Below are positions 1 to 11,788 of a stretch of DNA of 64,000 nt, piece after piece. Each line of letters starts with the position of its first letter. Positions within the stretch are counted from its first letter, which is position 1. The notes below the pieces were generated by a model. The model had not been told where the DNA came from, ran no database searches, and saw only the letters and a program-made list of their open reading frames with translations. The position numbers were made by a program, and so were the translations under genes. Source of the stretch: Ectocarpus siliculosus (lineage: Eukaryota; Sar; Phaeophyceae; Ectocarpales; Ectocarpaceae); NCBI GenBank assembly GCA_000310025.1, contig FN649737.1, positions 2,107,934 to 2,171,933 on the forward strand. Direction: 5' to 3'.

Positions 1-642
1 AGATGATGGTGCCGGGGGTGGGGTGCGGCGTCCCTGACAGATTAGTTGAGACGGAATGGAGGCCTTTAGACGCAAACCTGTTCGTCCATCGACGCTACTG
101 TCCTTTTCTCTGATCTCGGACAGAGGGGCAAGAGGCAAGGGTAACGTCGCGTCGCTGTTCGTTTGGTGCTGATCGTACCAGTAAACACGTAGAGAGATAA
201 TCTGTAGTAGCTGTACTCGGGGTGGTTAGCCCGCCCGCTCTGGACGATATCGAGTGAATCAATGATTAGTGTTTTACCAGGCACGCGAAGTTGATTGGGT
301 AGAGAAGAAGTGAATGTCTGGGTGGTGAAGCGAATCTTTGAACAGTGAAGTCGCTTGAAGATTGACCAGAGCACCCAATCTGGCGTGTATTATGCGAATA
401 GGAGATGCCAGACTGATTATGTACGTTGTTAATTGGGAGTGGGCACGATGTGGATTGATAGGATATTGATGTTCGTGTGTATACTAGCATGCTTGATAGC
501 GATTCTGGAGCCACACGGAGGCACTTGCCAAGAGTGAACGGCGTAAGCCGGCGTGATTACGGAGGATTGTGTGTGTGACTCCTGTCCATTGTAGAAAACG
601 AATTGGCAGGTGCTCGATGTCGGCGATACAGACATTCATTGC
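1..642. other. No gene recognised
   Basis: Short overlapping reading frames on both strands only. None has a recognisable motif or clear splice sites, and I see no repeat here. Confidence 0.5.
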
Positions 643-836
643 GGTAGACATGTGTAACATGAAGGAGGTGGGTGGCGAAAAGCAACAGAGTGGGTACAAA
701 GAGATCGCTAATGGCGACGTTGCATCATTAAATATCGCTCTTACGGTAGACATGTGTAACATGAAGGAAGTGGGTGGCGAAAAGCAACAGAGTGGGTACA
801 AGGAGATCGCGAATGGCGACATTGCATCATTAAATA
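643..836. repeat. Tandem duplication, two 92-base copies, 102-base period
   Basis: Copies at 643-734 and 745-836 are separated by 10 bases and differ at about four positions by eye. Because 102 is a multiple of three, both strands stay open. The plus strand would give a repeated 34-residue unit beginning VDMCNMKEVGGEKQQSGYK. I recognise no protein family, so this may simply be a recent tandem duplication of non-coding DNA. Confidence 0.85.
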
Positions 837-1267
837 AGAAAACCTGTACGGACTGAACAGCAACGGAAAGGGGAAATCATATTTCTCGTGCTCTGCTCCG
901 TGTCTTGGTGCCTCAACCCTACTCAACGGAGCAACATGCAGAACCGAACAAGAACGTTTCCGCGTTCGAGCAAGTCACCCTAAGGAAGATCCTCTGAACA
1001 TGGCGAATACGTACAAGACGCTGCTGATGACGTTTAGCTTCCTTGGCGGTTGCGAAAGTAGATACTGGTGTGATAATGTGATGCACAGTATATTTCACTA
1101 CCGCAGAAGCATTTCCAGCACGTCGCTTCGGTGCTGCTACAATGGTGGAATTGGTACTCAACATCCACAAAAGGTAATACACTGTTTCCCCTTGTTAACC
1201 GATTTATCGACAACAACGACTCTGAGTGAAACAGTCCTCTACATTAATGTCCATATCTGCGTAGCTC
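837..1267. other. No gene recognised
   Basis: Spacer between the tandem duplication and the palindrome array. I see no supported coding or structural feature. Confidence 0.5.
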
Positions 1268-2997
1268 CCATGGAAGTAGATGTTTACTTCCATGGATACT
1301 TCCATGGAAGTTCATTGATTTTAACTTCCATGGAAGCTCGAAACTGACTTCCTTCCATGGAAGTGTGGGCGACTTCCATGGAAGTTCACATGGCTGGGGG
1401 GTCAGCAACAACTTCCATGGAAGTTGAAGCTTTCATGGAAGTTTGGTAGCTTCCATGGAAGTAGTTTGGAGCGCTTCCACGGAAGTCGATTACACCCACT
1501 TCCACGTGCTTCCATGGAAGTGGGCCATAATCGGACAGCTTCCATGGAAGCATCATATCTAGCTTCCATGGAAGCATCATCGCTCTACTTCCATGGAAGT
1601 ACACCACCCGACCCCAGGTTCCATGAAATTCAAAATATGCGGCTTCCATGGAAGCTGCTCAAACGTATGGTGGCGATACTTCCATGGAAGTACGCCATCC
1701 GCCCCAAGCTTCCATGGAAGTAATCAGGAGCGACTTCCATGGAAACGTTCACAGATGTCATGGCGATACTTCCATGGAAGTACATCATCACCCGTCCTAC
1801 TCTCCGCTCCAGGTGGAAGTCAGTAGGTAGCATGACGGGAGGAGGAGTAGACTGTAGTCCGCGTGTCTCAGCTTCCATGGCAGATTTTCCCACCTTAACA
1901 TAAGCCGGGGGATCCACCCCTCGGCCCTGTTTTTTGACTGGGGAAGGAAGAATCATGTGTCGCATGTTCGTGTGAAGTCGGATCTGGTGGTAGAACGACA
2001 TGATGACTGTTCCAGGTGGGCTATAGCGGCTGCTCCTGGGGTATGCATGCCAAGATTGCGATGATGACCCTGTAGTGTGCGGGGTGTCTGCCATCTGTCG
2101 GAGAGCTCCACAGCTCCACATCGCCAGCAGCGCCAGCGGTAATTCACCCCATGCGAGAACAGGACGCCGAAGCACAGACGCCTCTTCCGGACCAGCGGGA
2201 CTGTCCCCAGGCAAACTGAGATGATGGTGAAACAAATGCCGCCATCTGCTCTGCGACTTTTATATATGCCTTTTGTTCCATGGGGCAATATGTTCTTGGC
2301 CAGCTTCCATGGAAGTTGATGAAAGATGACCTTTGCTCGCCATCGAACACTTCCACGGAAGTTCGAAGAATGGCTTTCATGAAAGTCGCTGAATTTCACG
2401 GAAGTTGACCTCTGGCAAATTCAATGACTTCCATGGAAGAAGTGCAAGCAATGTCTTCCATGGAAGTCGACAAGGTTCCATGGAAGTTGCGTGGGAATCG
2501 AGACTAACGCTTCCATGGAAGTCCATTCCATGGAAGTTGATTCTCTTTCATGGAAGTCGCTGCCCAATCGTTCCGTTTACTTCCATGGAAGTTACTTCCA
2601 TGTACTTCCATGGAAGTAAATGTGCTTCCTCCGTGGAAGTTAATGCCAGATTCTCGAATAGGATCGATGGACGGACTTCCATGGAAGTGAACGTCCATGG
2701 AAGGCCGACCGGACTTCCTTGGAAGTTTCAGGCGAGACTTCCATGGAAGCTACCACCGCTGATTCCATGGAAGCTCCATCGACTTCCATGGAGGAAGTAC
2801 AAGGCACTTCCATGGAAGTAGCGTGGAAGTACGGTGGCGGATTCGCACGACCGCTTCCATGCGGCTTCCATGGAAGTACCTCGTACTTCCATGGAAGTAG
2901 ATCGAGCTTCCATGGAAGCGGGGGAAGCTTCCATGGGCTTCCATGGAAGTAACAATATACTTCCATGGAAGTAGAAATCCACTTCCATGGAAGCGTG
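1268..2997. repeat. Array of CTTCCATGGAAG palindromes
   Basis: The perfect 12-base palindrome CTTCCATGGAAG, or its 10-base core, occurs about 33 times by hand count. A further dozen or more copies differ at one or two bases, such as CTTTCATGGAAG, CTTCCACGGAAG and CTTCCTTGGAAG. The palindrome is often extended symmetrically to ACTTCCATGGAAGT or GCTTCCATGGAAGC. Spacers are unique and irregular, roughly 5 to 40 bases. The array has two blocks, about 1268-1780 and 2300-2997, around a unique segment. All six frames are full of LPWK, FHGS and SMEV strings; these are translations of the repeat, not proteins. Confidence 0.95.
1831..2290. other. Unique segment inside the palindrome array
   Basis: About 460 bases with only one degenerate palindrome, near 1870. 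No recognisable gene. It splits the array into two blocks and may be an insertion or the original sequence around which the array grew. Confidence 0.5.
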
Positions 2998-4071
2998 TAC
3001 CATATGGACAATAATGTAGAGTGAAAACGGAGCAGCGCGTCCATCTTAACCAATCACGGGGCTGTCGGCCTCTGTTCAGAAGATTCCGCTCGCAGACACG
3101 CCTCGCGCTTGAAAGTACTACCAGGTTCCGATACAAAGATCGAACTGCAGACTTGTTACTACTGTAAACCACCTTTCCTCCGCTTCCCCCCTCCCCACCA
3201 GCCTCATGTGCTGAATAGTGCTTCCTTTCCCAAGCGACCATAACGCTAGGTTCTGCTCGGACTTTAGCTTGGCACAATCCCTTCCCTCCTGTCTCCGAGA
3301 TCCAAGTAAAAGCACATCGAATTCAAACAATGGAATATGTGTACACGTGTCGCATGCCACGTACTGCCCTTTGCTGAGGGCGGAGCCCAGCTAGCCCTGG
3401 GTGACAAACTTCATGGAAAATACGTAGCGAGCTACTGAAGCCGCGAGGGCGACTGTGTGGCTACAAGGTGTGACAGAAGTACTCACACCCAATTGCTGTC
3501 CACAAGACTTGCAAAAAATGTAGGCTGCAAATCAACAAAAACAAATACACGCAGAGCCCCATGAGAGCCCCCTGGAGAACTTGACGACAAATCGCCAAAA
3601 CCTGGACAAACAAAAAATTGACGACCAAGGCTTGCAACGAGTTGGACACGGCAAGATACCATTTGACGAAATTTCAGCCACTGCACCGTAGGCCAAGCAC
3701 ACCCACAACCTGATTTGCCTAGCAAAGGTGTTGAAGAACTAAACGCAAAATAGACAATGCACGAACCCAAGCTGCGGAGTGATGGCGATACTGCAAAAAT
3801 ATTGAAACGACTGAAGCAACGCTCCCACAGAAACAGGAACCCACCACCGACATCAATGACACCTCGCCACAAGTTCGCAAGCGAAAAGCGCACAACTTTT
3901 GCCTTTTGGTCTTCCTCTACAGTGCTCTCTAATCTGTCATCCCACTTCTGTAGCTCCCAAACCACATTCAACAATCGCCAGGTCTTCTTCGTCGGCCTCC
4001 TCCAGCGAGGGTCCTTACGGTAGCGGCCACAATAATCTTCTACATATCGGCACACAAGCAACACTCGCCAT
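2998..4071. other. No gene recognised; 3' flank of the ROCO gene
   Basis: Minus-strand frames continue past the ROCO stop at 4072 in other phases, but nothing is recognisable. Part may be 3' untranslated sequence of the ROCO gene. Confidence 0.4.
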
Positions 4072-4461
4072 CTACCTCGATGGTGCAGCAGAAGAGAGTG
4101 AGTCTCGCCACTTTCGAACATTTTCTGTACGAACCCATACCATTCCTCCCCGTCCGTCACTGACGCGCTGCATCTTCTCCCGAAAGTCTATGTAACCGTC
4201 GAGGCCCTTGGTGTTCTCCCCTCTGTCGAGTTTCTTCTCCATGAACTCTTTCAAGACTCCGTACGACGCGCTTGCATCCCGTTGCATGCCAGCCCCGGCG
4301 TTCTCGTCCCTATTGACAACACGGAAGAGGGCCTCCTCGTCGAGAGCGACGTCTACTATCTCCTCGACCAGCCCATCCTTGACGGCCTGCAGGAAGTCCG
4401 AGATATCCACGTCCAGCCCCCCCGCTGCTTTCAGTGCAACCTTCGCGGTCACCACTGCCAC
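4072..4461 (-). CDS. ROCO gene, last exon
   Basis: Terminal exon of the ROCO gene. It follows an acceptor ending cccag at 4462 in phase 0 and begins VAVVTAKVALKAAGG, runs through DVDISDFLQAVKDGLVEEIV and ends WRDSLSSAAPSR before a stop at 4072-4074. It joins the upstream exon across a 240-base intron. From memory of the family, this matches the C-terminal region of Ectocarpus LRR-ROCO proteins, whose function is unknown to me. Confidence 0.75.
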   Translation of the reverse strand: MAVVTAKVALKAAGGLDVDISDFLQAVKDGLVEEIVDVALDEEALFRVVNRDENAGAGMQRDASASYGVLKEFMEKKLDRGENTKGLDGYIDFREKMQRVSDGRGGMVWVRTENVRKWRDSLSSAAPSR

Positions 4462-4701
4462 CTGGGACGGCGTGCCGCGCGTAAAAAACAACGACGCACA
4501 TCGGTTGGAAGCAATTCGTCGTTGCTCACTTCTCAGGGCTTATTCTCCATATCTACCAACTCCGACATCGAAGGCCCCAATGGGAAGGTCTGCGGATGTG
4601 CCTCCAACCAACACCCCAACTCAAGAATTGAGCAGCATCTGCACCAACCAGGGTTCAACCTGCGATCGGCGAGGTGACACAACAACATGTGTCTTACGTA
4701 C

Positions 4702-5028
4702 CTGCAGAACAGGCGCAATCTTCTTGACCCAGTTGCGCCTCTCGCGAAACCGGTAGCCTTCGCCGTTCATGCCGCATGGTACATTTTCCATGTCGACCGG
4801 GCATAAGAAGTGCAGCGTCATGTCCTTCATCGCTAGGCCGCGAAGCTTGCTGAGGGGGCTCCTCTTCCCCTGAGTCTCGATTCTCTTCACCACCACCATG
4901 TGCGGGTAAGGATAGTTGGGGGCCTGCAACCTCTTGAGGCACATGAGGTTTTCCTGGATGCCTCCCTCAATCCGATCCACAGTGGCGGCAATCCTTTCAA
5001 GCAACGCCTCCTCGCCCTGGGAGTTCGC
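4702..5028 (-). CDS. ROCO gene, penultimate exon
   Basis: Exon of 327 bases (109 codons, phase 0 at both ends). The acceptor is tcgcag at 5029 and the donor is CAG|GTACGTAAG. The translation begins ANSQGEEALLERIAATVDR and contains MKDMTLHFLCPVDMENV and NWVKKIAPVLQ. This segment is typical of the post-COR region of brown-algal LRR-ROCO proteins. It is free of stops, unlike the COR exon upstream. Confidence 0.75.
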
Positions 5029-6805
5029 CTGCGACAGTTGAAAAGTTGCAGCAGGGACGACTCACGGTGGTGTACGACCTCCCGTCCCCGCGAACATCAT
5101 GGCTGCGATGCGACTTCGTAAATCGTGCATCCATGCCATGCTTACTTTCGGTACTTTGAACTAGCGAGCAACAAGCGAAGGTAGGGGAAGGCACGGAAAC
5201 TGTCCCGTGCTGGGTTAGTGTTGCAACTATTGCGCGTGTTTCCAAACCACACAGGCACAAGCACGCCCAGGAGTTGGTCATCTACGAGGAAGGGTATGGT
5301 ATCTGTACGCCTCGTGCGCGCGTGATGTCGATTCTAACACAACAAAGCTTATTTTGTGATATCTTCGTAGAGATAGCATGTTGGGCTCGCTATTTAGGCA
5401 TGGTCAATTCAGTAGAAAATACCGCGTCTCCGCAAAAAGGCACACCAGTAAAACATGCCATGGTCAAGAGCAAATCGTTAAAGAACAAAGAAACTTACGA
5501 GAGGGTGAATATGATTGTTGGTGGGTTATGATATCGGCACAAGAGCATTTCATGACCGTACGAGTCGTGGCGACGGTTGTATTTCTGTCATCAGTGAAAA
5601 ACAGGCTATTAGACTATAGGTGAACGCAAAAAAGGGCTTCTAGAAGAGCCGTATTTGATGGGAGGCGTTGTTCCGTATCCCGCAAACCCATCCTAGTAAG
5701 CCATCGTCTGAACCACAATTTATTAAATGTCTTGCAAACGAATGCAAACGCGGCCATGGACCCCACGCTCACCGACGGACCAGAGAATGTGTATCGGCCC
5801 TCCATGTTGGCAACCCTTGCCTCGAAATCTTGGAAAATCACGCCTGTGGGAGTGATCGCGGCGAAAATCCATGGTGGGGGGGGTCATTCGACGTCTGTCT
5901 GCTTGCAGTACGCATGAGGAATCCGTGGGGTAGCCCAATCGGCGTCCAGTGATATACGCTGTAATCCGTTGAAGCCACATTTGATTGGTGAAAACGAGCA
6001 CACGAAGGTGCCTTGATCTACTCTGCTCTCTGTGTTGGTTCTGCGCGACAAGCGCACCAAATTTATGCACTACACAGTTTTCGAACACGACAACGACATC
6101 ATGTGGCGACAGCAAGATGAACAGCAACATTGTGACTTGTGCCGACGTGCACAACATGTGCTGCACAACCGGCAGGTGGCAGCTACTACCAGACCTATGC
6201 CAGATGCAGAATTTGCGGATTGAACAAGAGTACTAGATAAGGAAGCACTTGGTTGCCTCGGAACCGAGATTACAACGTACGTAGACAACACCCAAGCACT
6301 ACACCTCGGTCAAGTCGGATGTCGACCATGCGTACAAATTCAACGGCCGCCGCCCCTAGTCCCCCAATCTCGGGACTACATTGTGGGCATCCAGTGCTGT
6401 CCAGAAGGTTGTCTCCAGCGCGAGTTGCCTGGTGGGTGCGAAGGTGCACGATTTAGTCCATTATTGAACGTCTTGTATCCAAACAGATGGCCCACATACG
6501 CACCATCGAAGGCCATTCTAAAGAGGCACCTACGTTGCTAGTCGTTGTGGCCTACTCCCAGCTCTAGAACTGAAGGGCTTGCAATGCGACGCTGTTGAAA
6601 AAAAAGTGAGCCTGCTAGCTCACTTGGCCACGTCCTACACCACGACCAAGGGATAGCCACACAAGAGTAGCGACTACACGCACATATCGCACAAATGGTT
6701 CATAACTCAATTACGTATCACAGGGCCACAAAGCAATTTGACATGCTGTCAAGTTGGCGGTGCACGGCTAAACGGCTGCGCAAAGCTGAACGCGCTCGGG
6801 AACGT
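5029..6805. other. Eroded or intronic ROCO interval
   Basis: The segment that should link COR to the C-terminal exons is not readable. Short frames on both strands show no motif. It could be a long intron, a deletion scar, or decayed coding sequence. Confidence 0.4.
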
Positions 6806-7750
6806 GTGCTACATCCCGGGAACAGAGAAGTGTACAATGCTACATTTCCGACGAGAAAGTTTTGCCAGAGAACCTACCGTGTCAGCCAAGGGCATCGCGT
6901 CGCCGTGTTGAGGGCACTCCAAAAAAACTCTCGAGCACAGTCCGGAAACTCTAGGAGCATCGACCTTACGACGGAGATGACGTATGACAGCGCCGTCCAC
7001 GGGGCAGGACTGCTTCTATCGCCGTACACCTGAGCGGTGAGTTCGTTGCCGTAGGACGAATACTGTACCACCACTGCAAACGTTCCGCTCTCGTCTCCGT
7101 CGCCGAGGCGACCATGCACGAGCACCCCGGACCGCCAAAACGTCTGCACACCACCAAGGATGCAGCATCGCGTCAAAACCTTTTCGATCGTACCGGGCGG
7201 TACACCAAGGAAAATCTTCCAACTGGCGGTGAGTGCAGGTATGAGGCCCGATCGGAACGTGTCGACCACTTTGCCGACACGCTCGGGGTGGCCTGTCTTT
7301 AGCCTAAGCAGAACTACCAGACCCTCCGCGGGGTCGTTTTCGAGCGGAAACGTGAGACCCAGGGATGCAAGAGTGGGCAAAACGTGCCCGGACAGGCCGG
7401 CAGGCCAGATCACTCGCGCCAACCTGGGCTCCAGTATTCCCTCTCTCTTGAGTCTGTGCGACGAAACAATGTCCGAGGGGGCGTCCAGGGTAATTCGCGC
7501 GTCGCTTGCGTCCCCAAGCTTCACAGACCCGTCGAAGGTCTCTTTGTCCTTGTGGTTCAGCAAGGGTTTCAGGATTTTGGGGAGCCAAACCACGTCCACA
7601 AAGACGAACTTGTCGTGGCGAACGAGGGATCCATCGAACTCCCTGCAAACAGTGTGTTGCGGGGGCATGGGTAGAAAGCGCCGGTTGCGAGTACAACAAA
7701 TCGACTAGCTGCTGATGAGGAAGTGGGCTGCTGAACTGGTCTCGAGATAG
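6806..7750 (-). pseudogene. COR domain exon with frame breaks
   Basis: The COR domain is the dimerisation unit that follows Roc. The longest open part (7668 down to about 6935) reads GILEPRLARVIWPAG, then LPTLASLGLTFPLEND and VLTRCCILGGVQTFWRSGV. A likely acceptor is tttatcag at 7751, followed by LSRDQFSSPLPHQQLVDLL in a different frame. VLATGAF lies in the third frame near 7700 and PMPPQHTVCREFDGS returns in the main frame. Near 6935 another shift is needed to read FLECPQHGDAMPLADTV. Spliced in phase from the previous exon, the reading meets TAG. Three shifts in under 1 kb argue for a pseudogene rather than sequencing error. Confidence 0.75.
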
Positions 7751-7873
7751 CTGATAAAGAAATCACCGCTGAGAAACTATTGCGCGGAAGCACACCAACC
7801 AACAGCAACCTCATTTGCGTTGGTGTGATTCGCAAACAAGCTTCACCCATTGCTGCAGAGCTGGTTTGGTTAC

Positions 7874-8077
7874 CTGATCGACAGCGCTCCTTCCAACGCG
7901 TTCTCGGCATTAGTGACTGTCAAGCCTTTTGGCTTAAGCTCAAGGACCGTCTCCTGCCATATGGCCCTGAGCTCTTCCACCGTGATTCCCTGATACACGT
8001 CTAGCTTGGGCTCTACCGTTTCCGCGCCTTCTTCGCCAGAGTCGACCAACGTCGGCACTGTCATCTCCACGGGGTCC
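7874..8077 (-). CDS. ROCO exon between Roc and COR
   Basis: Exon of 204 bases that starts in phase 2 after an acceptor read as gtgcagag, completing an Arg codon, and ends ATCAG|GTAACC in phase 2. The translation is DPVEMTVPTLVDSGEE, then LDVYQGITVEELRAIW and LTVTNAENALEGALSI. It continues the end of the Roc exon (EALDRGR) without a frame change. It corresponds to the start of the COR region. Confidence 0.7.
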
Positions 8078-8260
8078 CTCTGCACATGACATCAAGGGAC
8101 CTACCATAAGGTATTGTTCAAGGGTTGCGTCCAAATCCGACAAATGCTAAACGCAGGATCGAGTGCACACCAAGTAGACGCAGGCGGAACGAGTATGGCA
8201 TACAAACCAAATCGAAAGAGACATTTAGAAGCTCACGCATCACCCCCAAGTCTAACTCAC

Positions 8261-8874
8261 CGTCCCCGGTCGAGAGCTTCAAGGAAAGTAACAGCGGTGT
8301 CCCAGCTGCGAGGAAGCACCATCTGAGCTCCTCGAAGACCATCGTGGCGCTTGTTCACTAGGCGGTCTACCAGACCGGGTGAAGGGTTCTGGTCCATATT
8401 ATCCCGCCAATCGCGCGCCCAACGCCCTCCCGAAGCCTGAGGTCCACTGCCACCCTCTCCTTGTCCATTCATTGTGGTCGAGCAGCAGCTTGGTAGGCAA
8501 ATGCCGTCGTACAGTGTTGTTGAGCAGCAGCTCGTTAAAGAAACGTCATCCTCCACCCTAACGGGCTGCATACCGCTGCGAACCCAGCTTGCCAGCCACG
8601 TTCGGCAGGACTCTTCCATTCTCCGACCGAATTCCCTAGCCCTCCCACCCACGAGATCACACTTTGTGGCGACGAGGATAACCTCGTTGTAGGGAACCCT
8701 CCGAGAGATGCATCGCAGCCAGTCACACACGCACAACTCTTCCAGCTTGCGACAGTCGTTCTCTACCTTACTGCCGATCCCGCCGCCCGTGTTTCCGAAC
8801 GCCTCCGCGTTGCACACCAGCACGCATACAGACCGTGGTGTCAGGAACATGTGCAGCAGCCCCGTGTAGGCCAC
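8261..8874 (-). CDS. ROCO exon: Roc GTPase core with TKCD motif
   Basis: Exon of 614 bases, phase 0 in and phase 2 out, acceptor ctgacag, donor GGACG|GTGAGT. It begins VAYTGLLHMFLTPRSVCVLV and contains RRVPYNEVILVATKCDLVGG, the G4 position with TKCD in place of NKxD, and ends VLPRSWDTAVTFLEALDRG. It carries a small internal duplication (TSCCSTT twice, with LYDGICLP between) that is visible as a DNA repeat on the plus strand near 8470-8535. The exon is fully open, in contrast with COR. Confidence 0.85.
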
Positions 8875-9006
8875 CTGTCAGAATGTTGGGCATAGACTAT
8901 GTCAGCTGTGGCAAACAATGTAGCATCTCACTTCATCTTCTTAAGCTGATCGGTTTCAGGAGCTCGAAAATCCACGCCACCAAAAAGTCAAAACACCACC
9001 TGTTAC

Positions 9007-9139
9007 CTGTCCGGCGCAGTCGTAAACCCGAACAGATGCACCATTTAGCACCATGGACTCGACGTCGGCAAATACCGTACTTTCCTCCTTCCGCTCGCCC
9101 GTAGGAGCTGCTTGGTTGGCTTTCATACTCTGGCGCAAG
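9007..9139 (-). CDS. ROCO exon: Roc switch region
   Basis: Exon of 133 bases. Its first base completes the Ser codon after the P-loop, giving GKT-S. The acceptor is cctgcag and the donor is GGACAG|GTAACAGG. It reads LRQSMKANQAAPTGE, EESTVFADVES and ASVRVYDCAGQ. DCAGQ is the G3 (DxxGQ) motif. Phases match both neighbours exactly, which is strong evidence for the exon. Confidence 0.85.
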
Positions 9140-9567
9140 CTGCAGGAGGGTTCATGGACTCGCAGCCGACGTACATAGGGAACATTGAGCACGGTCATCG
9201 GGCGTACGCGGCGCGTTGGACTCGTTGCCTTCAAGTGTCGACGGGTATCGAAAAGTTTAACCATATGCAGCCCGACCAATTCGGTCCTGCCTCCGGCACC
9301 AATGCCTTTCCGACGTTTTGAGTGCCGTACTTCGAGTGGTACGATATACAAGACCAACCGAGCTAACGCTTGGACGCTTTGTATGGAAAACCGAACCATG
9401 GAACGACGGTTGGTTCTTGCCAAGCCTCGAGCTTCAGCAAGCCGTAGGCTTCAGGCGAAGATGTCTACGCAAACATCATGCGCAATACTCACGTTCTACT
9501 TTCGCTGAATGGGACTGTTCCACATACCGCAAGCTACGGTGCAGAAAATCACAGGGATTGCCCACAC

Positions 9568-9790
9568 CTCGTTTTCCCCGCGCCTTCCTGCCCGACTAGA
9601 ATGATCTTGATGCTGTTGCGCTGGATCCGGCAGGGGTCAGCGTATAGGTCCTCGAAATATCCTTTGATGTCTTTGGCGCCTTTGTCCACAATGCATTCTG
9701 GCGGTTCAGCCCATGGGTTGTCCTTGACAGAGAGAAAAGTGCTATCGAAGACGTCCAGCAACCGGCACAGCTGGCTAGGGATTCGTCCTC
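9568..9790 (-). CDS. ROCO exon: LRR cap and P-loop
   Basis: Exon of 223 bases, acceptor gggtag, phase 1 in and phase 2 out, donor ACGAG|GTGTGG. It starts with the last truncated LRR (GRIPSQLCRLLDVFDST), followed by the LRR C-cap DNPWAEPPECI, a linker GYFEDLYADPCRI and the Roc P-loop IILVGQEGAGKT. It joins LRR and GTPase in one exon, which establishes the LRR-ROCO architecture on this strand. Confidence 0.85.
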
Positions 9791-11788
9791 CTACCCAGAA
9801 AAGTGGAGTACGCCGATTAGAGCATGTGCGATAAAATTGCTTAAGCATCGGCGCTCACGAGGTCGAATGCCAAAGGTCCCAACCCCGGTTACCCTGGCGA
9901 CTGCAACAGCTCCCGCATCCACCGTGTTCGGGTTTCTAGCCTGGTGGCTGTACAGCGTTCGACGACAATTGCCAAGATAGATATAGCGCAACATGAGACG
10001 TGTGCGGCACACCGGAGTGTCACCCTTCAACAGGCGCGTCCACCGAGCAGAACTTCCAAAGCCCAAATCGATTGTACTGCGCCAGGAATGCTGAAGGAAA
10101 GGGCACGTGTCATCTGATGGATGCCAGCAGTTGCTGCAGCTGCCATGTCTACCTCTTGGCCTCCAGCCTCCGTGTACGCACAACACGACAGAATCGATAA
10201 AACTCCTCAATAGGTGGGCCGAAGTGGCATTACTAGCGACAACCCACGTCGACAACAGATCAAGCATGCCCCATCTGCGCGTACAAGGCGGGGATAACTG
10301 ACTTGCTGTCGCTTCCCTCCTCAAGGCCGGCACCATGAACGTCTTGGGTGTGGTCCCAGAGAGCTACATCGCATTGAGAAAGCGGAGACGACCAGACAGA
10401 AACATAGACGACCAACCCACGGTCGCAGGTTAAGCCATGCACAAGGTCGGAAACTCTGGGTTTGATCAGAAACGCCAGCTCTTTGACATGTTCGTGGAAG
10501 ATGGAACACCGAAAAAACCCAACGAGGTCGAACATTGAATTCGAAGGGGGGCGTCGAGACGACCAGGAAAAAGCACCCCGGCGCTTCTAGCGATATTTTG
10601 AGCTTCAATACTTTCGCGTTCAATGTTTCGGTCGTGTTGGATATGCAGTATGCATGCACGGCCGTTAGGTGGAACGGAGACATTAATGGGCAGGTTCCCC
10701 GTAATGCTACCTGCTCGAGGGCGACGACTCTTCATCCCATGGTGCCGATTACTCGAATCGGATATTCACGTCCGCGCTTACAACCAAACAAGCTTCCTCC
10801 GGTCCATCAGATAAGCCCACTTAGGAAAAACCACCAGATAAGCTCACTTTGAAAAAGCTCATTTACACCGCCAACATAGGCCATATGACTGTGAGACTGC
10901 CTAGAAAGGTCAAAGTGTTGTTAGGAATACGATTGAGAAAAAAAAAATCGACACGGGGTTAGCATGTTGTCGTCCCCAGGGGTAATCTTCGTGACATACG
11001 GAAGATATAAGCCGGTTCGGAGAAACAAGCGGTGTAGCGCGATCAAGAATTCGATTTTCGTGAGGTTCTGGAGCATCGCCCAAAACCGAGATCGTTTCAG
11101 GGACCCCGACATAGCACCACCTATACAGGTCCCTCTGCTTTCCTTGGGTGGGCTAGTTGCATTGGGTGCATTGGATGCTGTGTTGGTCGGCTCGGCGAAA
11201 ACGACTGTCTTACGCAGTGTTCCGAAGCGTCATGAGAACCAAGAAAAAACGCAACTATAATCTCTTTCATTTTGAACCGACCAACCGGTGGATAAAAGCG
11301 TTCACCTCCATCCACCCCTGCTTACCATAGGTGTATATGGTGCACCGTTAAGGTATCGGTAAATACCTCGGTTTTGAGTCCCTCTCCAAGTCTTCACAAA
11401 AACATCGAAAATATCCATTTAGCAAAACTCCCAAATGGGCACACGCTATTCCGCTCTTTTTGCAAAGTGATCTTATTTGATGGACCGGAGGAAATACGAA
11501 GGTCCAATGTCGTGCCGGCAACTACGTATCGCGCACCCGATCTCAATTTTCTTGCTGAAATGGGCAAATGGAGGCGGAAATACGTACTTAAACAGATTGT
11601 CATATCGTTATGGCTTGAAGCTCCTTAGAGCTGGCGGGAAATATATTCTAGAAGCCGATGCACCGATCCCTGGGGTATCATGCAGGCGACCTTCGGACGT
11701 CGCAATAGGATAACTCGGCAACCTACGACAGATCCTCGTGTGTTTCAACAAGCTCAGCGGCGCGACCGTCGAATACTCTAAATCGCAG
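9791..11788. other. Long interval inside the LRR-ROCO locus
   Basis: No intact exon recognised. On the plus strand, 11127-11198 follows tatacag and reads LGGLVALGALDAVLVG, possibly a badly decayed LRR exon. The rest shows no supported gene or repeat. Confidence 0.35.

Noticed and set aside
1386-3053. Long open frames over the palindrome array rich in SMEV, LPWK and FHGS
   Set aside because: Every frame on both strands is open because the repeat lacks stops; the peptides are translations of CTTCCATGGAAG, not genes.
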